Notes: a model not told the origin generated them from the sequence alone. Counted from the stretch's first letter, positions 31,748 through 40,871 are shown. The stretch is DNA of 64,000 nucleotides from Flavobacterium sp. HSC-32F16 (GCF_024171645.1 NZ_JALKAC010000011.1:62001-126000); one strand, 5' to 3'. Numbers and translations: made by a program.

Positions 31748-33439
31748 TTATTTTTGTTGACTTCTAAAAAAATGAGTTTCAAAGATAGTAGAATTTCCTA
31801 CATTATCCACCACTTCAATTTTTAAAAAGTTTTCACCTTCAGTCAAATATTGATCATCAAAAGTATGTGTAATTCTTCTGTTTTTGTTTTCATATTCAAA
31901 TAAAACCCAGCTTCCGTTTAAATATCCGTTGTAAGATTTAATTCCGGAAGAAGAATCACCAATTGTAAAGTCAATTTTTTTCTGATCGCTGATCCATTTT
32001 CCTTCAACAGGCTTGGTAATTTTTATAACCGGTGCAATGGTATCTAACACCAAACCATATTGACCTAATATTTTAGCTTTGGCAGTAAAAATATCCCCTT
32101 TTCTAATAGTTCCGTTGAAACTATTACCTCTTCCTATATAAAGTTTATCCCTTAAAGATTCCGGATAAATAGTATCTTTTATCGTAATTGTAAAATTAGA
32201 GTGTACAGGAACAGTATCATCATGAATATAAATTTTCCTGTTTCTAACATCAAAATTCATATTAAAATCTTCGTAAAAAGTTCCAGCCGGAAAAAAAACC
32301 GACATATTGTCTTTTTCGAAATTTGAATCTTTGTTGTATCTCACAAAATATTTTGACGTAACCGGTTCTGCCTGAACGAGCGGTGTTGCAGTATCATATT
32401 CAATTGGAACGGTAATTGAATTTTGGTTGCCAAAATAATCTGAAACTTCAATTCTGTAAGTCGAAGCCAGATTGGGTTCAGCCGAAATAATTCCTCTAAG
32501 CGAATCTGTTTTAATGATACTTAATGCAAAAGGCGTTTTCATAAAAAGCTTCTGAACACGCTGACTTGTTTTTTTATATCTTGGATAATCAATAAACGCA
32601 TTGATGTAACGCATTTCATCAAACGAATAAGTATTAAACTGATAATTGTAATTTTGAATTCCGTTTAAAAAAGTTGAAACATTAAAAACTCCATTTTTAT
32701 TATGAGAAACATCATCAGTATCAACCGCATTAATTCCGAAACCAATTTTTCCGTTTGTTTTAACTTTTCCTACCAGATAAGTTCCATCTTTTTGAAGCGT
32801 CATATTGACCAATAAAGGCTGTTTGGATTGATTAACCGTTGCGTTGTACAACGGATAAACAAATAAACTTGACAATGTTGGCTTTTTGGTATCTTTTATA
32901 TTTTGGTCAAAGCCAAAGAAAATTGGGTTGATTACAAATTCTGTTTTTGAGTCACGAATTTCAAAATGAAGATGTGGTCCTTCTGAAGATCCAGTATTTC
33001 CTGAAAGCGCAATTAATTGTCCTTTTGTAACGGGAAGTTCGTCAGGTTTTGGAAACATTTCGATTTCATATGCTTTTTCTTTGTAATGAGTTTTCTTTAC
33101 GTAATCCTGAATTGGTCCAACTGGCGTCTGCAAATGTCCGTACACAGAAGTATATCCGTTTGGATGAGTAATGTAAATACATTTACCGTTTCCAAAAGTC
33201 GAAATTTTGATTCTTGATACATAACCATCAGCAATCGCATACACATTTAATCCTTCTCTTTGATTCGTCTTTAAGTCAAAACCAGCGTGAAAATGATTAG
33301 GTCTTAACTCGCCAAAATTCCCTGATAACTGCATTGGAATATCTAACGGTGGACGAAAATAATCCTTAGGATATTGTGTCTGTGCAAATAGAAAATGGCA
33401 GAAGAAAAAGGCAAATACTGATAATCTCATAGGTAACAT
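31748..33439 (-). CDS. M23 family metallopeptidase (LytM-type), exported
   Basis: The 563-residue protein has a signal peptide and, near its N-terminus, a LytM domain: FGELRPNHFHAGFDL (His and Asp zinc ligands, about 43-57), then GNTGSSEGPHLHFEIRD (HxH, about 147-163). All zinc ligands are present, so it should be an active peptidoglycan endopeptidase or related enzyme. A long C-terminal part (about 200-560) consists of beta-sandwich repeats of unknown role. An ATG three codons downstream (33430) is an alternative start. It is the first gene of the cluster, 11 bases before the TonB-dependent receptor gene. Confidence 0.9.
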   Translation of the reverse strand: MLPMRLSVFAFFFCHFLFAQTQYPKDYFRPPLDIPMQLSGNFGELRPNHFHAGFDLKTNQREGLNVYAIADGYVSRIKISTFGNGKCIYITHPNGYTSVYGHLQTPVGPIQDYVKKTHYKEKAYEIEMFPKPDELPVTKGQLIALSGNTGSSEGPHLHFEIRDSKTEFVINPIFFGFDQNIKDTKKPTLSSLFVYPLYNATVNQSKQPLLVNMTLQKDGTYLVGKVKTNGKIGFGINAVDTDDVSHNKNGVFNVSTFLNGIQNYNYQFNTYSFDEMRYINAFIDYPRYKKTSQRVQKLFMKTPFALSIIKTDSLRGIISAEPNLASTYRIEVSDYFGNQNSITVPIEYDTATPLVQAEPVTSKYFVRYNKDSNFEKDNMSVFFPAGTFYEDFNMNFDVRNRKIYIHDDTVPVHSNFTITIKDTIYPESLRDKLYIGRGNSFNGTIRKGDIFTAKAKILGQYGLVLDTIAPVIKITKPVEGKWISDQKKIDFTIGDSSSGIKSYNGYLNGSWVLFEYENKNRRITHTFDDQYLTEGENFLKIEVVDNVGNSTIFETHFFRSQQK

Positions 33440-33551
33440 TTTTGCTAAGATAAAAAATTAACAGGTAAAAACCGAAGAGAAATCCATAAAAACACAATTA
33501 ATTGAATTTCATTTATTTGTCTATTTTTAATGCAAAAAAATCGATAAAAAA

Positions 33552-33581
33552 TTGCATTAATAAAAAGGAATACTAACTTTG
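33552..33581 (+). promoter_or_regulatory. Promoter of the coiled-coil/zapA/6S region
   Basis: TTG at 33552-33554 and TAACTTTG at 33574-33581 are separated by 19 bases. The start codon is at 33610. Confidence 0.6.
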
Positions 33582-33609
33582 TAGGATTAAGTAATGAATA
33601 GGATTTATA

Positions 33610-33900
33610 ATGAGTGTAATTGCCGAAATAATTGATGCTCTTGAATATAAAGTCGAAAAGCTTTTTGAAAAATCAAAAGGCCTGGAGAAAAACAATCAGG
33701 AGTTACGATTAGAATTAGCCAAAGCCGTGCAAATTATCCAGAAACAATCTGAAGAAACGGAAGCTTTGAAAAAGCAATATGAAACACTTAAAATAGCCAA
33801 TTCGTTACTTGGCAGCGACAACAACAAGAGAGAGACAAAGCTTAAAATAAATTCATTAATTCGCGAAATTGATTACTGTATAGCACAACTATCAGACTAG
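33610..33900 (+). CDS. Small coiled-coil protein upstream of zapA
   Basis: The 96-residue protein is nearly all coiled coil: EYKVEKLFEKSKGLEKNNQE and following heptads to about residue 65, then a short C-terminal helix (LIREIDYCIAQLSD). It is conserved in Flavobacteria next to zapA and is sometimes misnamed as a phenylalanyl-tRNA synthetase fragment. The gap to zapA is 6 bases, so the two are co-transcribed. A role in division alongside ZapA, similar to ZapB, is plausible but inferred from position and structure. Confidence 0.8.
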   Translation: MSVIAEIIDALEYKVEKLFEKSKGLEKNNQELRLELAKAVQIIQKQSEETEALKKQYETLKIANSLLGSDNNKRETKLKINSLIREIDYCIAQLSD

Positions 33901-33906
33901 AAAAAC

Positions 33907-34200
33907 ATGGACGGAAAGCTTAGAATTAAAATATCAATTGCCGACCGCGTTTACCCATTAACGGTTGAACCCGCTCAGGAAGAAGGTCTTAGAAGCGCCT
34001 CAAAAAAAATTGATGCTATGATCAAGCAATTCGAAGAAAGTTATGCAGTTCGCGACAAACAAGATGTATTGGCCATGTGCGCCCTGCAATTTGCATCGCA
34101 AGTGGAACAAAAACAAATTGACAACGCAATCGATGGCGAAGAAACTATCGAAAGAATTAAAAGATTAAATTCGCTTTTAGATCAATATCTCGAAAATTAA
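33907..34200 (+). CDS. zapA: Cell division protein ZapA
   Basis: The 97 residues match ZapA: KIKISIADRVYPLTVEPAQE (MxVxIxxxxYxl pattern) with a first globular part (about 1-45), then a long dimerising helix (LRSASKKIDAMIKQFEESYA and on to EQKQIDNAIDG). ZapA tetramers cross-link FtsZ filaments at the division site. Its position directly upstream of 6S RNA matches the zapA-ssrS neighbourhood known from other bacteria. Confidence 0.9.
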   Translation: MDGKLRIKISIADRVYPLTVEPAQEEGLRSASKKIDAMIKQFEESYAVRDKQDVLAMCALQFASQVEQKQIDNAIDGEETIERIKRLNSLLDQYLEN

Positions 34201-34217
34201 ACGTTCTTTACAGAAAC

Positions 34218-34390
34218 TAAGATACTGCCTACATTAGTTCACAATTGGTAAACTCAACACTAACAATTTAGAATGAGCGAATCATCGCTACTATAGTATG
34301 CCCTGCTTTGACTGGGAAACTTGAACAGTGAGTTAGCTCAAAACTTGTCTTTACGAGTTTATTCAAGCAATTAATGTAGGCTTTTTTTAT
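34218..34390 (+). ncRNA. ssrS: 6S RNA (6S-Flavo type)
   Basis: Between zapA and rny, GCCTACATTA (34227-34236) pairs with TAATGTAGGC (34372-34381), closing a stem over about 135 bases that folds into a long imperfect hairpin with a central bubble. A run of seven T follows directly as terminator. The location after zapA, the length of about 155-170 bases and the closed rod shape match 6S RNA, which binds the RNA polymerase holoenzyme and is released by transcribing a short product RNA. Rfam has a separate 6S-Flavo family (RF01685); the assignment was not run against it. Confidence 0.78.
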
Positions 34391-34408
34391 ATATAAACCC
34401 TAACAAAC

Positions 34409-35968
34409 ATGGACATCATAACGATCATCATTGGTATTGTAGGTATTGCGGCAGGTTTTGCAATAGCTAAAATTATCGAGAAAAGTAATATTTCAAACCT
34501 AATCAAAAACGCTAAAAAAGAAGCAGCTTCCATTTTAAAAGACGCTAATTTAGAAGCCGAAAACATAAAAAAAGATAAAATCCTTCAGGCAAAAGAACGT
34601 TTTATCGAATTAAAATCTGAACATGAACAAGTTATTTTAGCACGCGATAAAAAAGTGGCTGAAGTAGAAAAAAGAGTTCGTGACAAAGAATCTCAGGTTT
34701 CTAACGAACTTTCAAAAGCTAAAAAAGTAAACGACGATTTTGAATCTAAAACTGCTGAATACCACAACAAAATTGAAGTTTTAGACAAAAAACAAGCTGA
34801 AGTTGACAAATTACATAAAAGTCAATTACAACAGCTTGAAGTAATTTCCGGACTTTCTGCAGAAGAAGCAAAAGAACAATTAGTTGAAGGCTTAAAAGCC
34901 GAAGCTAAAAGTAAAGCTATGTCTCATATTCAGGAAACTATTGAAGAAGCTAAACTTACAGCACAGCAGGAAGCTAAAAAAATCATTATCAACACTATTC
35001 AAAGAGTTGGAACTGAAGAAGCAGTTGAAAATTGCGTTTCTGTATTCAACATTGAATCTGATGATGTAAAAGGAAGAATCATTGGTCGTGAAGGTCGTAA
35101 CATTAGAGCACTTGAAGCGGCAACCGGAGTTGAAATCATTGTTGATGATACACCGGAAGCAATTATCCTTTCTTGTTTTGACCCTGTTCGTAGAGAAATT
35201 GCCCGTTTGTCTTTGCACAAATTAGTTACTGACGGACGTATTCACCCTGCAAGAATTGAAGAGGTTGTTGCTAAAACAGCAAAACAAATCGACGACGAAA
35301 TTATCGAAGTTGGAAAACGTACTGTGATCGATTTAGGTATTCACGGTTTACACCCGGAATTGATTAAAGTTGTAGGTAGAATGAAATACCGTTCTTCTTA
35401 CGGACAAAACTTATTACAGCACTCTAGAGAGGTTTCTAAACTTTGCGGTATCATGGCAGCTGAATTAGGCTTAAATGTAAAACTGGCAAAAAGAGCTGGT
35501 TTACTTCACGATATTGGTAAAGTCCCAGATACAGAAAGCGATTTACCACACGCCCTATTAGGTATGCAGTGGGCTGAAAAATACGGTGAAAAAGAAGAAG
35601 TTTGCAACGCTATTGGAGCGCACCACGACGAGATCGAAATGAAATCATTACTATCTCCAATCGTTCAGGTTTGTGATGCTATATCGGGAGCAAGGCCGGG
35701 CGCAAGACGTCAGGTTCTGGATTCATACATTCAGCGTTTGAAAGATCTTGAAGATGTTGCTTACGGATTCAGCGGTGTAAAAAATGCTTATGCAATTCAA
35801 GCCGGTAGAGAGTTACGTGTAATCGTAGAAAGTGAAAAAGTATCTGATGACAATGCTGCAAACTTATCATTTGAGATTTCACAAAAAATTCAAACTGAAA
35901 TGACTTATCCAGGTCAGGTAAAAGTTACTGTAATTAGAGAAACAAGAGCAGTTAATATTGCTAAATAA
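34409..35968 (+). CDS. rny: Ribonuclease Y
   Basis: The 519-residue enzyme starts with one transmembrane helix (about 3-20), a coiled-coil region (about 30-200, very rich in Lys and Glu), then a KH RNA-binding domain with IGREGRNIRALEAATGVEII (about 219-238) and an HD domain with LLHDIGKVPDTESDLPHALL (about 364-383). It makes initiating endonucleolytic cuts in mRNA at the inner face of the membrane. The size is that of the family. It is transcribed after 6S RNA and ends at a bidirectional terminator. Confidence 0.96.
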   Translation: MDIITIIIGIVGIAAGFAIAKIIEKSNISNLIKNAKKEAASILKDANLEAENIKKDKILQAKERFIELKSEHEQVILARDKKVAEVEKRVRDKESQVSNELSKAKKVNDDFESKTAEYHNKIEVLDKKQAEVDKLHKSQLQQLEVISGLSAEEAKEQLVEGLKAEAKSKAMSHIQETIEEAKLTAQQEAKKIIINTIQRVGTEEAVENCVSVFNIESDDVKGRIIGREGRNIRALEAATGVEIIVDDTPEAIILSCFDPVRREIARLSLHKLVTDGRIHPARIEEVVAKTAKQIDDEIIEVGKRTVIDLGIHGLHPELIKVVGRMKYRSSYGQNLLQHSREVSKLCGIMAAELGLNVKLAKRAGLLHDIGKVPDTESDLPHALLGMQWAEKYGEKEEVCNAIGAHHDEIEMKSLLSPIVQVCDAISGARPGARRQVLDSYIQRLKDLEDVAYGFSGVKNAYAIQAGRELRVIVESEKVSDDNAANLSFEISQKIQTEMTYPGQVKVTVIRETRAVNIAK

Positions 35969-35987
35969 TTTCTTTTTCAATACATAT

Positions 35988-36018
35988 AAAAAAAAGCTGT
36001 CGTTTGACAGCTTTTTTT
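35988..36018. terminator. Bidirectional terminator between rny and the histidine kinase gene
   Basis: AAAAAAGCTGTC and GACAGCTTTTTT form a 12-bp stem with loop GTTT. Confidence 0.93.
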
Positions 36019-36031
36019 GTGCATTTATATT

Positions 36032-37552
36032 TTAAAGATCATTAAAAACGATTTTAAAACTCGTCCCTACTCCAACCTCACTTTCTACCGAAACCGTTCC
36101 TTTCATTGCCTCTATTTGATTTCTGGTGATATACAAACCAATTCCTCTCGCTTCCTGATGTTTATGAAATGTTTTATACATTCCAAATAACAAATCACCG
36201 TACACTTTCAAATCAATTCCTAAACCGTTATCTGTTATTTTTAACGATTTGAAACCTTCGGGTTCTATTCCAAAATCAAACACAATAACAGGATCACGAT
36301 CCGGATGTGCATATTTAATAGCGTTTGTTGTAAAATTCAGTAAAACACTTTCCAGATAAGCCGGATTAAAATTAATCGTTAAATACTGCGGCACGTTATT
36401 TACAATCGCAATTTTCTTTTGATTGTCGTATCCTTTTATCGTCGAAATTGTTTTTTCAATGTATTCATGAAGTTTTAACGGCTCGACAGCTATATTAATA
36501 TTACTTTGTGTTTTTACAATCTGAGTTAAATTAGATATTGTTTCATTTAAATCATTTGAAACAGTACGAAGGTGTTCAAGCATTTCTGTTACCGTTTCTT
36601 TATCACCGTCAGCATCAATAAAATCCAAAATCGATTTTATATTTCCTGCCTGTGTATTTAAGTTATGAGAAACAATATGCGAAAAATTCAATAGTCGGCT
36701 ATTCTGGTCGCTATACAATTTCATGGTTTTCATCAGCTCCAACTCTTTTTCCTTTTGAGCAGAAACATCAGTATGAGTCCCAATTACCCGCAGCGGTTTT
36801 CCATTTTCGTCACGTTTAATTACTTTTCCCCTATCCAGAATCCATTTATAATTGCCGCTTGAAGTCATTACACGATGATAATTTTCATAATATGGAATTT
36901 TATTATCAAAGTGTTCCCGAATATCTGAATAGTATTTTGGAAGATCATCAGGATGCACAATTTTATCCCAGCGTTCCGGATCATCAAAAATATCTGTTGA
37001 TTCTAATTCTAAAATTTTAAGTGAAAGTGAAGAATAAAAAACATTATTGGTCACCATGTCCCAATCCCAAATTCCAGTAGTGGATGCTTCAAGAGCAAAT
37101 TGAAAACGTTCTTCAGAAATACGAAGTTTTTCTTCTTTATCTTTTAATTCGGTAATATCAGAAATATGTCCAAAAAAACTTACTCTGCTATCTGGAGACA
37201 ATTCTGTTTTTGCAGAAACCTTAAACCATCGAAGTCCTTTTTTAGGCAGAACAGCTCTAAACTCGATCTGCCACGGCTCAATCTCTTTTTTTGCTTTAAC
37301 CAAAGACTGAAAAAACATTTCCCGGTCCTGATCCAGAATTCTTTCGTAAATAATGAGTTTTATATCGTCAGTAAATTCATTGACAGAGAGTTCAAAAATT
37401 TCATCTGCCGACTTACTAACTAAAGGAAAAGTGTAGTTATTATCGCTGTCTATAATAAACTGAAAGATCAGATCCGGCATTTCGGCAAATAACTTTCTGT
37501 AAAAATTATTTATTTCTAAGCAATCCTCATTACTATATAAATCAAAAACCAT
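36032..37552 (-). CDS. Orphan PAS sensor histidine kinase, cytoplasmic
   Basis: The 506-residue protein has no transmembrane segment. Two PAS domains are visible: a first one near 10-130 and a second at about 140-270 with ATTGIWDWDMVTNNVFYSS and the PAC-like YKWILDRGKVIKRDENGKPL. A coiled linker leads to the H-box FSHIVSHNLNTQAGN (about 293-307), followed by an HATPase_c domain with NFTTNAIKYAHPDRDP (N-box), DNGLGIDL and GIGLYI. This matches the flavobacterial group of soluble kinases with the SHNLN phospho-acceptor. No response regulator is adjacent, so its partner is elsewhere. Confidence 0.9.
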   Translation of the reverse strand: MVFDLYSNEDCLEINNFYRKLFAEMPDLIFQFIIDSDNNYTFPLVSKSADEIFELSVNEFTDDIKLIIYERILDQDREMFFQSLVKAKKEIEPWQIEFRAVLPKKGLRWFKVSAKTELSPDSRVSFFGHISDITELKDKEEKLRISEERFQFALEASTTGIWDWDMVTNNVFYSSLSLKILELESTDIFDDPERWDKIVHPDDLPKYYSDIREHFDNKIPYYENYHRVMTSSGNYKWILDRGKVIKRDENGKPLRVIGTHTDVSAQKEKELELMKTMKLYSDQNSRLLNFSHIVSHNLNTQAGNIKSILDFIDADGDKETVTEMLEHLRTVSNDLNETISNLTQIVKTQSNINIAVEPLKLHEYIEKTISTIKGYDNQKKIAIVNNVPQYLTINFNPAYLESVLLNFTTNAIKYAHPDRDPVIVFDFGIEPEGFKSLKITDNGLGIDLKVYGDLLFGMYKTFHKHQEARGIGLYITRNQIEAMKGTVSVESEVGVGTSFKIVFNDL

Positions 37553-37694
37553 ATATTGCCATTTAAGTAAATAATACTATACTAAAACCGAGCCAATGAA
37601 TACTCAAAAATCTATGTAATTTATTTGCTTTAACGTAAAATTTTAATACAAGGTATTAATTTTTGATTTAAATATTAACAACCTGCTGAAAAAA

Positions 37695-38591
37695 TTATTT
37701 TCGCGGATGATAGGAATGCATTACTTCTTTTAAGAAACTTCTATCTAAATGCACATAGATTTCGGTTGTTGTAATCGATTCGTGTCCCAACATTAACTGA
37801 ATCGATCTTAAATCGGCTCCGTTTTCTAATAAATGTGTTGCAAAAGAATGACGCAAAGTGTGCGGACTTATACTTTTGTTTAAATTAATTTTTACTGCCA
37901 AATCTTTTATAATTGTAAAAATCATAGCACGTGTTAGCTGATTTCCTCTTCGGTTTAAGAACAAAGTATCTTCGCAGCCTTTTTTTATATTGAGATGAAC
38001 TCTTACTTCATTTTGATAGATTTGAATATATTTTTGTGTCAATTTTCCAATGGGAACAAAACGTTCTTTATTTCCTTTTCCGGTAATTTTTATAAAACCT
38101 TCATCAAAATATAAATCTGATATTTTAAGAGAAACCAATTCAGAAACCCGAAGTCCGCATCCGTAAAGACTTTCCAGAATGGCACGGTTTCGTTCGCCTT
38201 CATTACTGCTTAAATCAATTGCAGCAATTAAAGCGTCAATCTCTTTTACAGCCAAAGTATCCGGTAGTTTCCGTCCGGTTTTAGGACTTTCTATTAATTC
38301 TAAAGGGCTGTCATTTCGATAATCTTCAAAGACTAAATAACTAAAAAAGCTTTTTAATCCTGAAATAATTCTCGCCTGAGATCTTGGATTTACTTCTTTA
38401 GAAACGGCGTATATAAATTGTTGAATTGTTTCATCTGTAATTTTTAAAGGTGAAACTTCAATTTGATTTGTCTCTAAAAAAAGACATAATCTCTCGATAT
38501 CAAAGCTGTAATTTTCAATTGTATTTTTAGACAAACCTCTCTCTATCCTTAAATACGACTGATAATCTTTTATATAATTATTCCATTTCAT
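37695..38591 (-). CDS. xerD: Tyrosine recombinase XerD
   Basis: Using the ATG at 38591 (MKWNNYIKDYQSYLRIERGL) gives 298 residues; the longer frame adds six without support. An N-terminal core-binding domain (about 1-85) precedes the catalytic domain with the complete tyrosine-recombinase set: Arg in GCGLRVSEL, Lys in TGKGNKERFVPIG, His-x-x-Arg in SPHTLRHSFATH, His in LGHESITTTEIYVH and Tyr in that same segment. With XerC or alone it resolves chromosome dimers at dif. The size and C-terminal LDRSFLKEVMHSYHPRK fit XerD. Confidence 0.93.
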   Translation of the reverse strand: MKWNNYIKDYQSYLRIERGLSKNTIENYSFDIERLCLFLETNQIEVSPLKITDETIQQFIYAVSKEVNPRSQARIISGLKSFFSYLVFEDYRNDSPLELIESPKTGRKLPDTLAVKEIDALIAAIDLSSNEGERNRAILESLYGCGLRVSELVSLKISDLYFDEGFIKITGKGNKERFVPIGKLTQKYIQIYQNEVRVHLNIKKGCEDTLFLNRRGNQLTRAMIFTIIKDLAVKINLNKSISPHTLRHSFATHLLENGADLRSIQLMLGHESITTTEIYVHLDRSFLKEVMHSYHPRK

Positions 38592-38619
38592 ATTTACAAA
38601 GTAAAACAATTTTAGGCAT

Positions 38620-38652
38620 AAAAAAACCTTCCTGAATCAGGAAGGTTTTTAA
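38620..38652. terminator. Strong hairpin upstream of xerD, terminator of the porin-family gene
   Basis: AAAAACCTTCCTGA pairs with TCAGGAAGGTTTTT. It lies between the porin-family gene (transcribed toward it on the minus strand) and xerD, so it should insulate xerD from readthrough. Confidence 0.9.
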
Positions 38653-38671
38653 ATATTTTAAAAGTCCCTTA

Positions 38672-39253
38672 TTAGAATTTATAAGCAAAAGATAAAGCTA
38701 AAACGCTGTTTTTTGCACTATCATAATAATCACCTTCATTTTCGATATCTGCATTATCAGAAAGTGGAGACAAACCAATTGTATAACGAAGATTAACAGA
38801 AACATTTTCTGTAAAATGATAACCAGCTCCTAAGTTAAAACCCAAATCTACAGTTTTAAAGTTATCTTTAACATCATCACCTTCACTTTTTGCAGATAAT
38901 AATACCCCTAATTGAGGACCAGCTTCAACACTAAATTTTTCAACGATGTAATATTTAGCCAATACGGGAATATTCAAATAATTTGTTTTTATATCCCAAT
39001 CTCCAAAAGGACCTCCATCTACTTTTGTTCCTTGAGTAGAAAATAAAAGCTCTGGTTGGATAGCTAGTTTATCAATGATTTTAATTTCAGCAAAACCGCC
39101 AACGTGAAATCCTACTAAAGAATTTGTATCGTCAACATTTCCTCCAACAAAAGTGGTAAGATTTAGTCCTCCTTTTACTCCAAATCTTGTTTCTTGAGCT
39201 TTAGCAAAGCTAAATGCCATTACTGCAATTGCAGCTAAAATAATTTTCTTCAT
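38672..39253 (-). CDS. Porin-family outer-membrane beta-barrel protein
   Basis: The ATG at 39253 gives 193 residues beginning with a signal peptide (MKKIILAAIAVMAFSFAKAQ), followed by a small eight-stranded barrel: FGVKGGLNLTTFVGG, FHVGGFAEIKIIDKLAIQPE, KYYIVEKFSVEAGPQLGVLL and a C-terminal strand ending SFAYKF. The longer frame from 39283 lacks a signal at its start. The sequence is a paralogue of the gene at 40290. Such small barrels are structural or adhesion proteins of the outer membrane; the specific role is unknown. Confidence 0.85.
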   Translation of the reverse strand: MKKIILAAIAVMAFSFAKAQETRFGVKGGLNLTTFVGGNVDDTNSLVGFHVGGFAEIKIIDKLAIQPELLFSTQGTKVDGGPFGDWDIKTNYLNIPVLAKYYIVEKFSVEAGPQLGVLLSAKSEGDDVKDNFKTVDLGFNLGAGYHFTENVSVNLRYTIGLSPLSDNADIENEGDYYDSAKNSVLALSFAYKF

Positions 39254-39397
39254 TACAATTTGTTTTGGGTTATTAATTTTCAAATATAAAAATATTCTTC
39301 ATAATTCTACATTAGGAATTTAACAAATAAAATAGTAATAAGTCTCTAAATTGTTAATTTAAAATTAATTGCATTTAAATCATAAAATTAAACATAC

Positions 39398-39434
39398 AAA
39401 AAAGCCCTCCTCAAATGAGGAAGGCCTTTAAAAA
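39398..39434 (-). terminator. Terminator of the outer-membrane barrel gene at 39455
   Basis: On the minus strand AAAGGCCTTCCTCA pairs with TGAGGAGGGCTTTT with one mismatch and is followed by T-rich sequence. Confidence 0.82.
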
Positions 39435-39454
39435 AACTAACTAAATGTTTTTTA

Positions 39455-40009
39455 TTAGAATTTGTAAACTACTCCAAAGCTTACATTATTTCTTAAATCA
39501 GTTCCAAAACTAAAATTGTTAGTTTTTTCAGCATCATGACCTCCATTATCATTAACACTATATCCTAAACCAAGCCAAGTAGCTTCAATTGCGAAATGAT
39601 TAGATAAGAAATAGCTTAAACCTAATCCAATGTTCGCACCAAATTGATTTGATTTAGCATCATATACTTTATCTTTTGCATTAGTATAATCAAGACCAGC
39701 CTGACCAAATACTGAAAACTGAGACGCAGGAGTAAAGTAATATCTACCAAAAGCACCAACTGTAAATGCATCTGATACATCTTTTACTGTTTTGTAGCCT
39801 AACTTACCACCAATTGCAATGTTTTCAGACACAAAATACCCCACACTTGGTTCAATCTCAAATGAATTAGTTTTATCATCACCAGTTTTTTCAGAACCAA
39901 ATTTGAAAGCTCCAGAAACAAATGCATCACCTTTAGCGAAGCCTCCTGTTTGTGCATTAGCAAATGCAAAACCTAATACTGCAATAGCAGTTAAAATAAC
40001 TTTTTTCAT
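39455..40009 (-). CDS. Outer-membrane beta-barrel protein (OmpA/OmpX-like fold)
   Basis: The 184-residue protein has a signal peptide (MKKVILTAIAVLGFAFANAQ) and a barrel domain with GDAFVSGAFKFGSEK, FEIEPSVGYFVSENIAIGGK, FGRYYFTPASQFSVFGQAG and a final strand NVSFGVVYKF. This is the PF13505-like outer-membrane barrel pattern. It differs from the flanking porin-family genes. It is expressed alone from the minus strand. Confidence 0.85.
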   Translation of the reverse strand: MKKVILTAIAVLGFAFANAQTGGFAKGDAFVSGAFKFGSEKTGDDKTNSFEIEPSVGYFVSENIAIGGKLGYKTVKDVSDAFTVGAFGRYYFTPASQFSVFGQAGLDYTNAKDKVYDAKSNQFGANIGLGLSYFLSNHFAIEATWLGLGYSVNDNGGHDAEKTNNFSFGTDLRNNVSFGVVYKF

Positions 40010-40289
40010 GATTTAAATTTTAATTACAGGAATCAAAACTAGGATTAAACCTATTAAAAAAAGTGCCCTAAACGGCAATAGAGTATTAAAATAAGACAGA
40101 ATTAAACTACAAATAACATATTGTTTTTCAGTAGTTTAAGCAATAAACACGTGGAAAAGACTTAAAATTGAGCAAAAAAAATGCGAATTTTAATAATTAT
40201 ATAAAGCCAGATGTAAAACAATAAATTCAAAATAATGTAGTTTTGAACTCTAGAATAACATTTAAATACCAAACACTAAAACATTTTTT

Positions 40290-40850
40290 ATGAAGAAAAT
40301 ACTTCTAGCAGCTGTATTGTTCATTGCAACAACAACTGCAATCCAGGCACAATTTATACAAATCGGGGTTAAAGGAGGGGTTAACTTTGCTAACCAAACT
40401 GGAGGTTCTGACTTCAATGGGATTTCAGTTGACAAAGAAGGTATTACAAGTTACCACGCAGGTCTTGTAGCAGAACTTAAATTATTAGAAAAATTCTCAA
40501 TTCAGCCAGAGCTTTTGTATACTACACAAGGAGCAGAATACAAAAGTGCTGTACAGGATTTTAAAAATGAAATGGGATATATTGCTATTCCTGTAATGGC
40601 AAAAATCTACATGACAAAATCTCTTAGCTTAGAACTTGGCCCACAAGCTTCATTCCTTGTAAGTAATAAAAAGGAATTTGATGCTGCAGATCCAAAAACA
40701 TTCGACTTCTCTCTTAATGCAGGTCTTGGATTAAAAGTAGTAGGAGGCCTTTTCGTTCAAGCTCGTTACGGAATAGGTTTGACAGAAGTTTCAAAAGAAG
40801 CTGACTTTAAAAACTCTGTATTCCAACTTTCAGCTGGATATATGTTCTAA
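40290..40850 (+). CDS. Porin-family outer-membrane beta-barrel protein, paralogue
   Basis: The 186-residue protein has a signal peptide (MKKILLAAVLFIATTTAIQA) and a barrel closely similar to the gene at 38672: GVKGGVNFANQTGG, YHAGLVAELKLLEKFSIQPE, IPVMAKIYMTKSLSLELGPQ and a last strand QLSAGYMF. It is on the opposite strand to its relatives, with its own terminator. Confidence 0.85.
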   Translation: MKKILLAAVLFIATTTAIQAQFIQIGVKGGVNFANQTGGSDFNGISVDKEGITSYHAGLVAELKLLEKFSIQPELLYTTQGAEYKSAVQDFKNEMGYIAIPVMAKIYMTKSLSLELGPQASFLVSNKKEFDAADPKTFDFSLNAGLGLKVVGGLFVQARYGIGLTEVSKEADFKNSVFQLSAGYMF

Positions 40851-40871
40851 AAGAATATCACATACTTTTAT

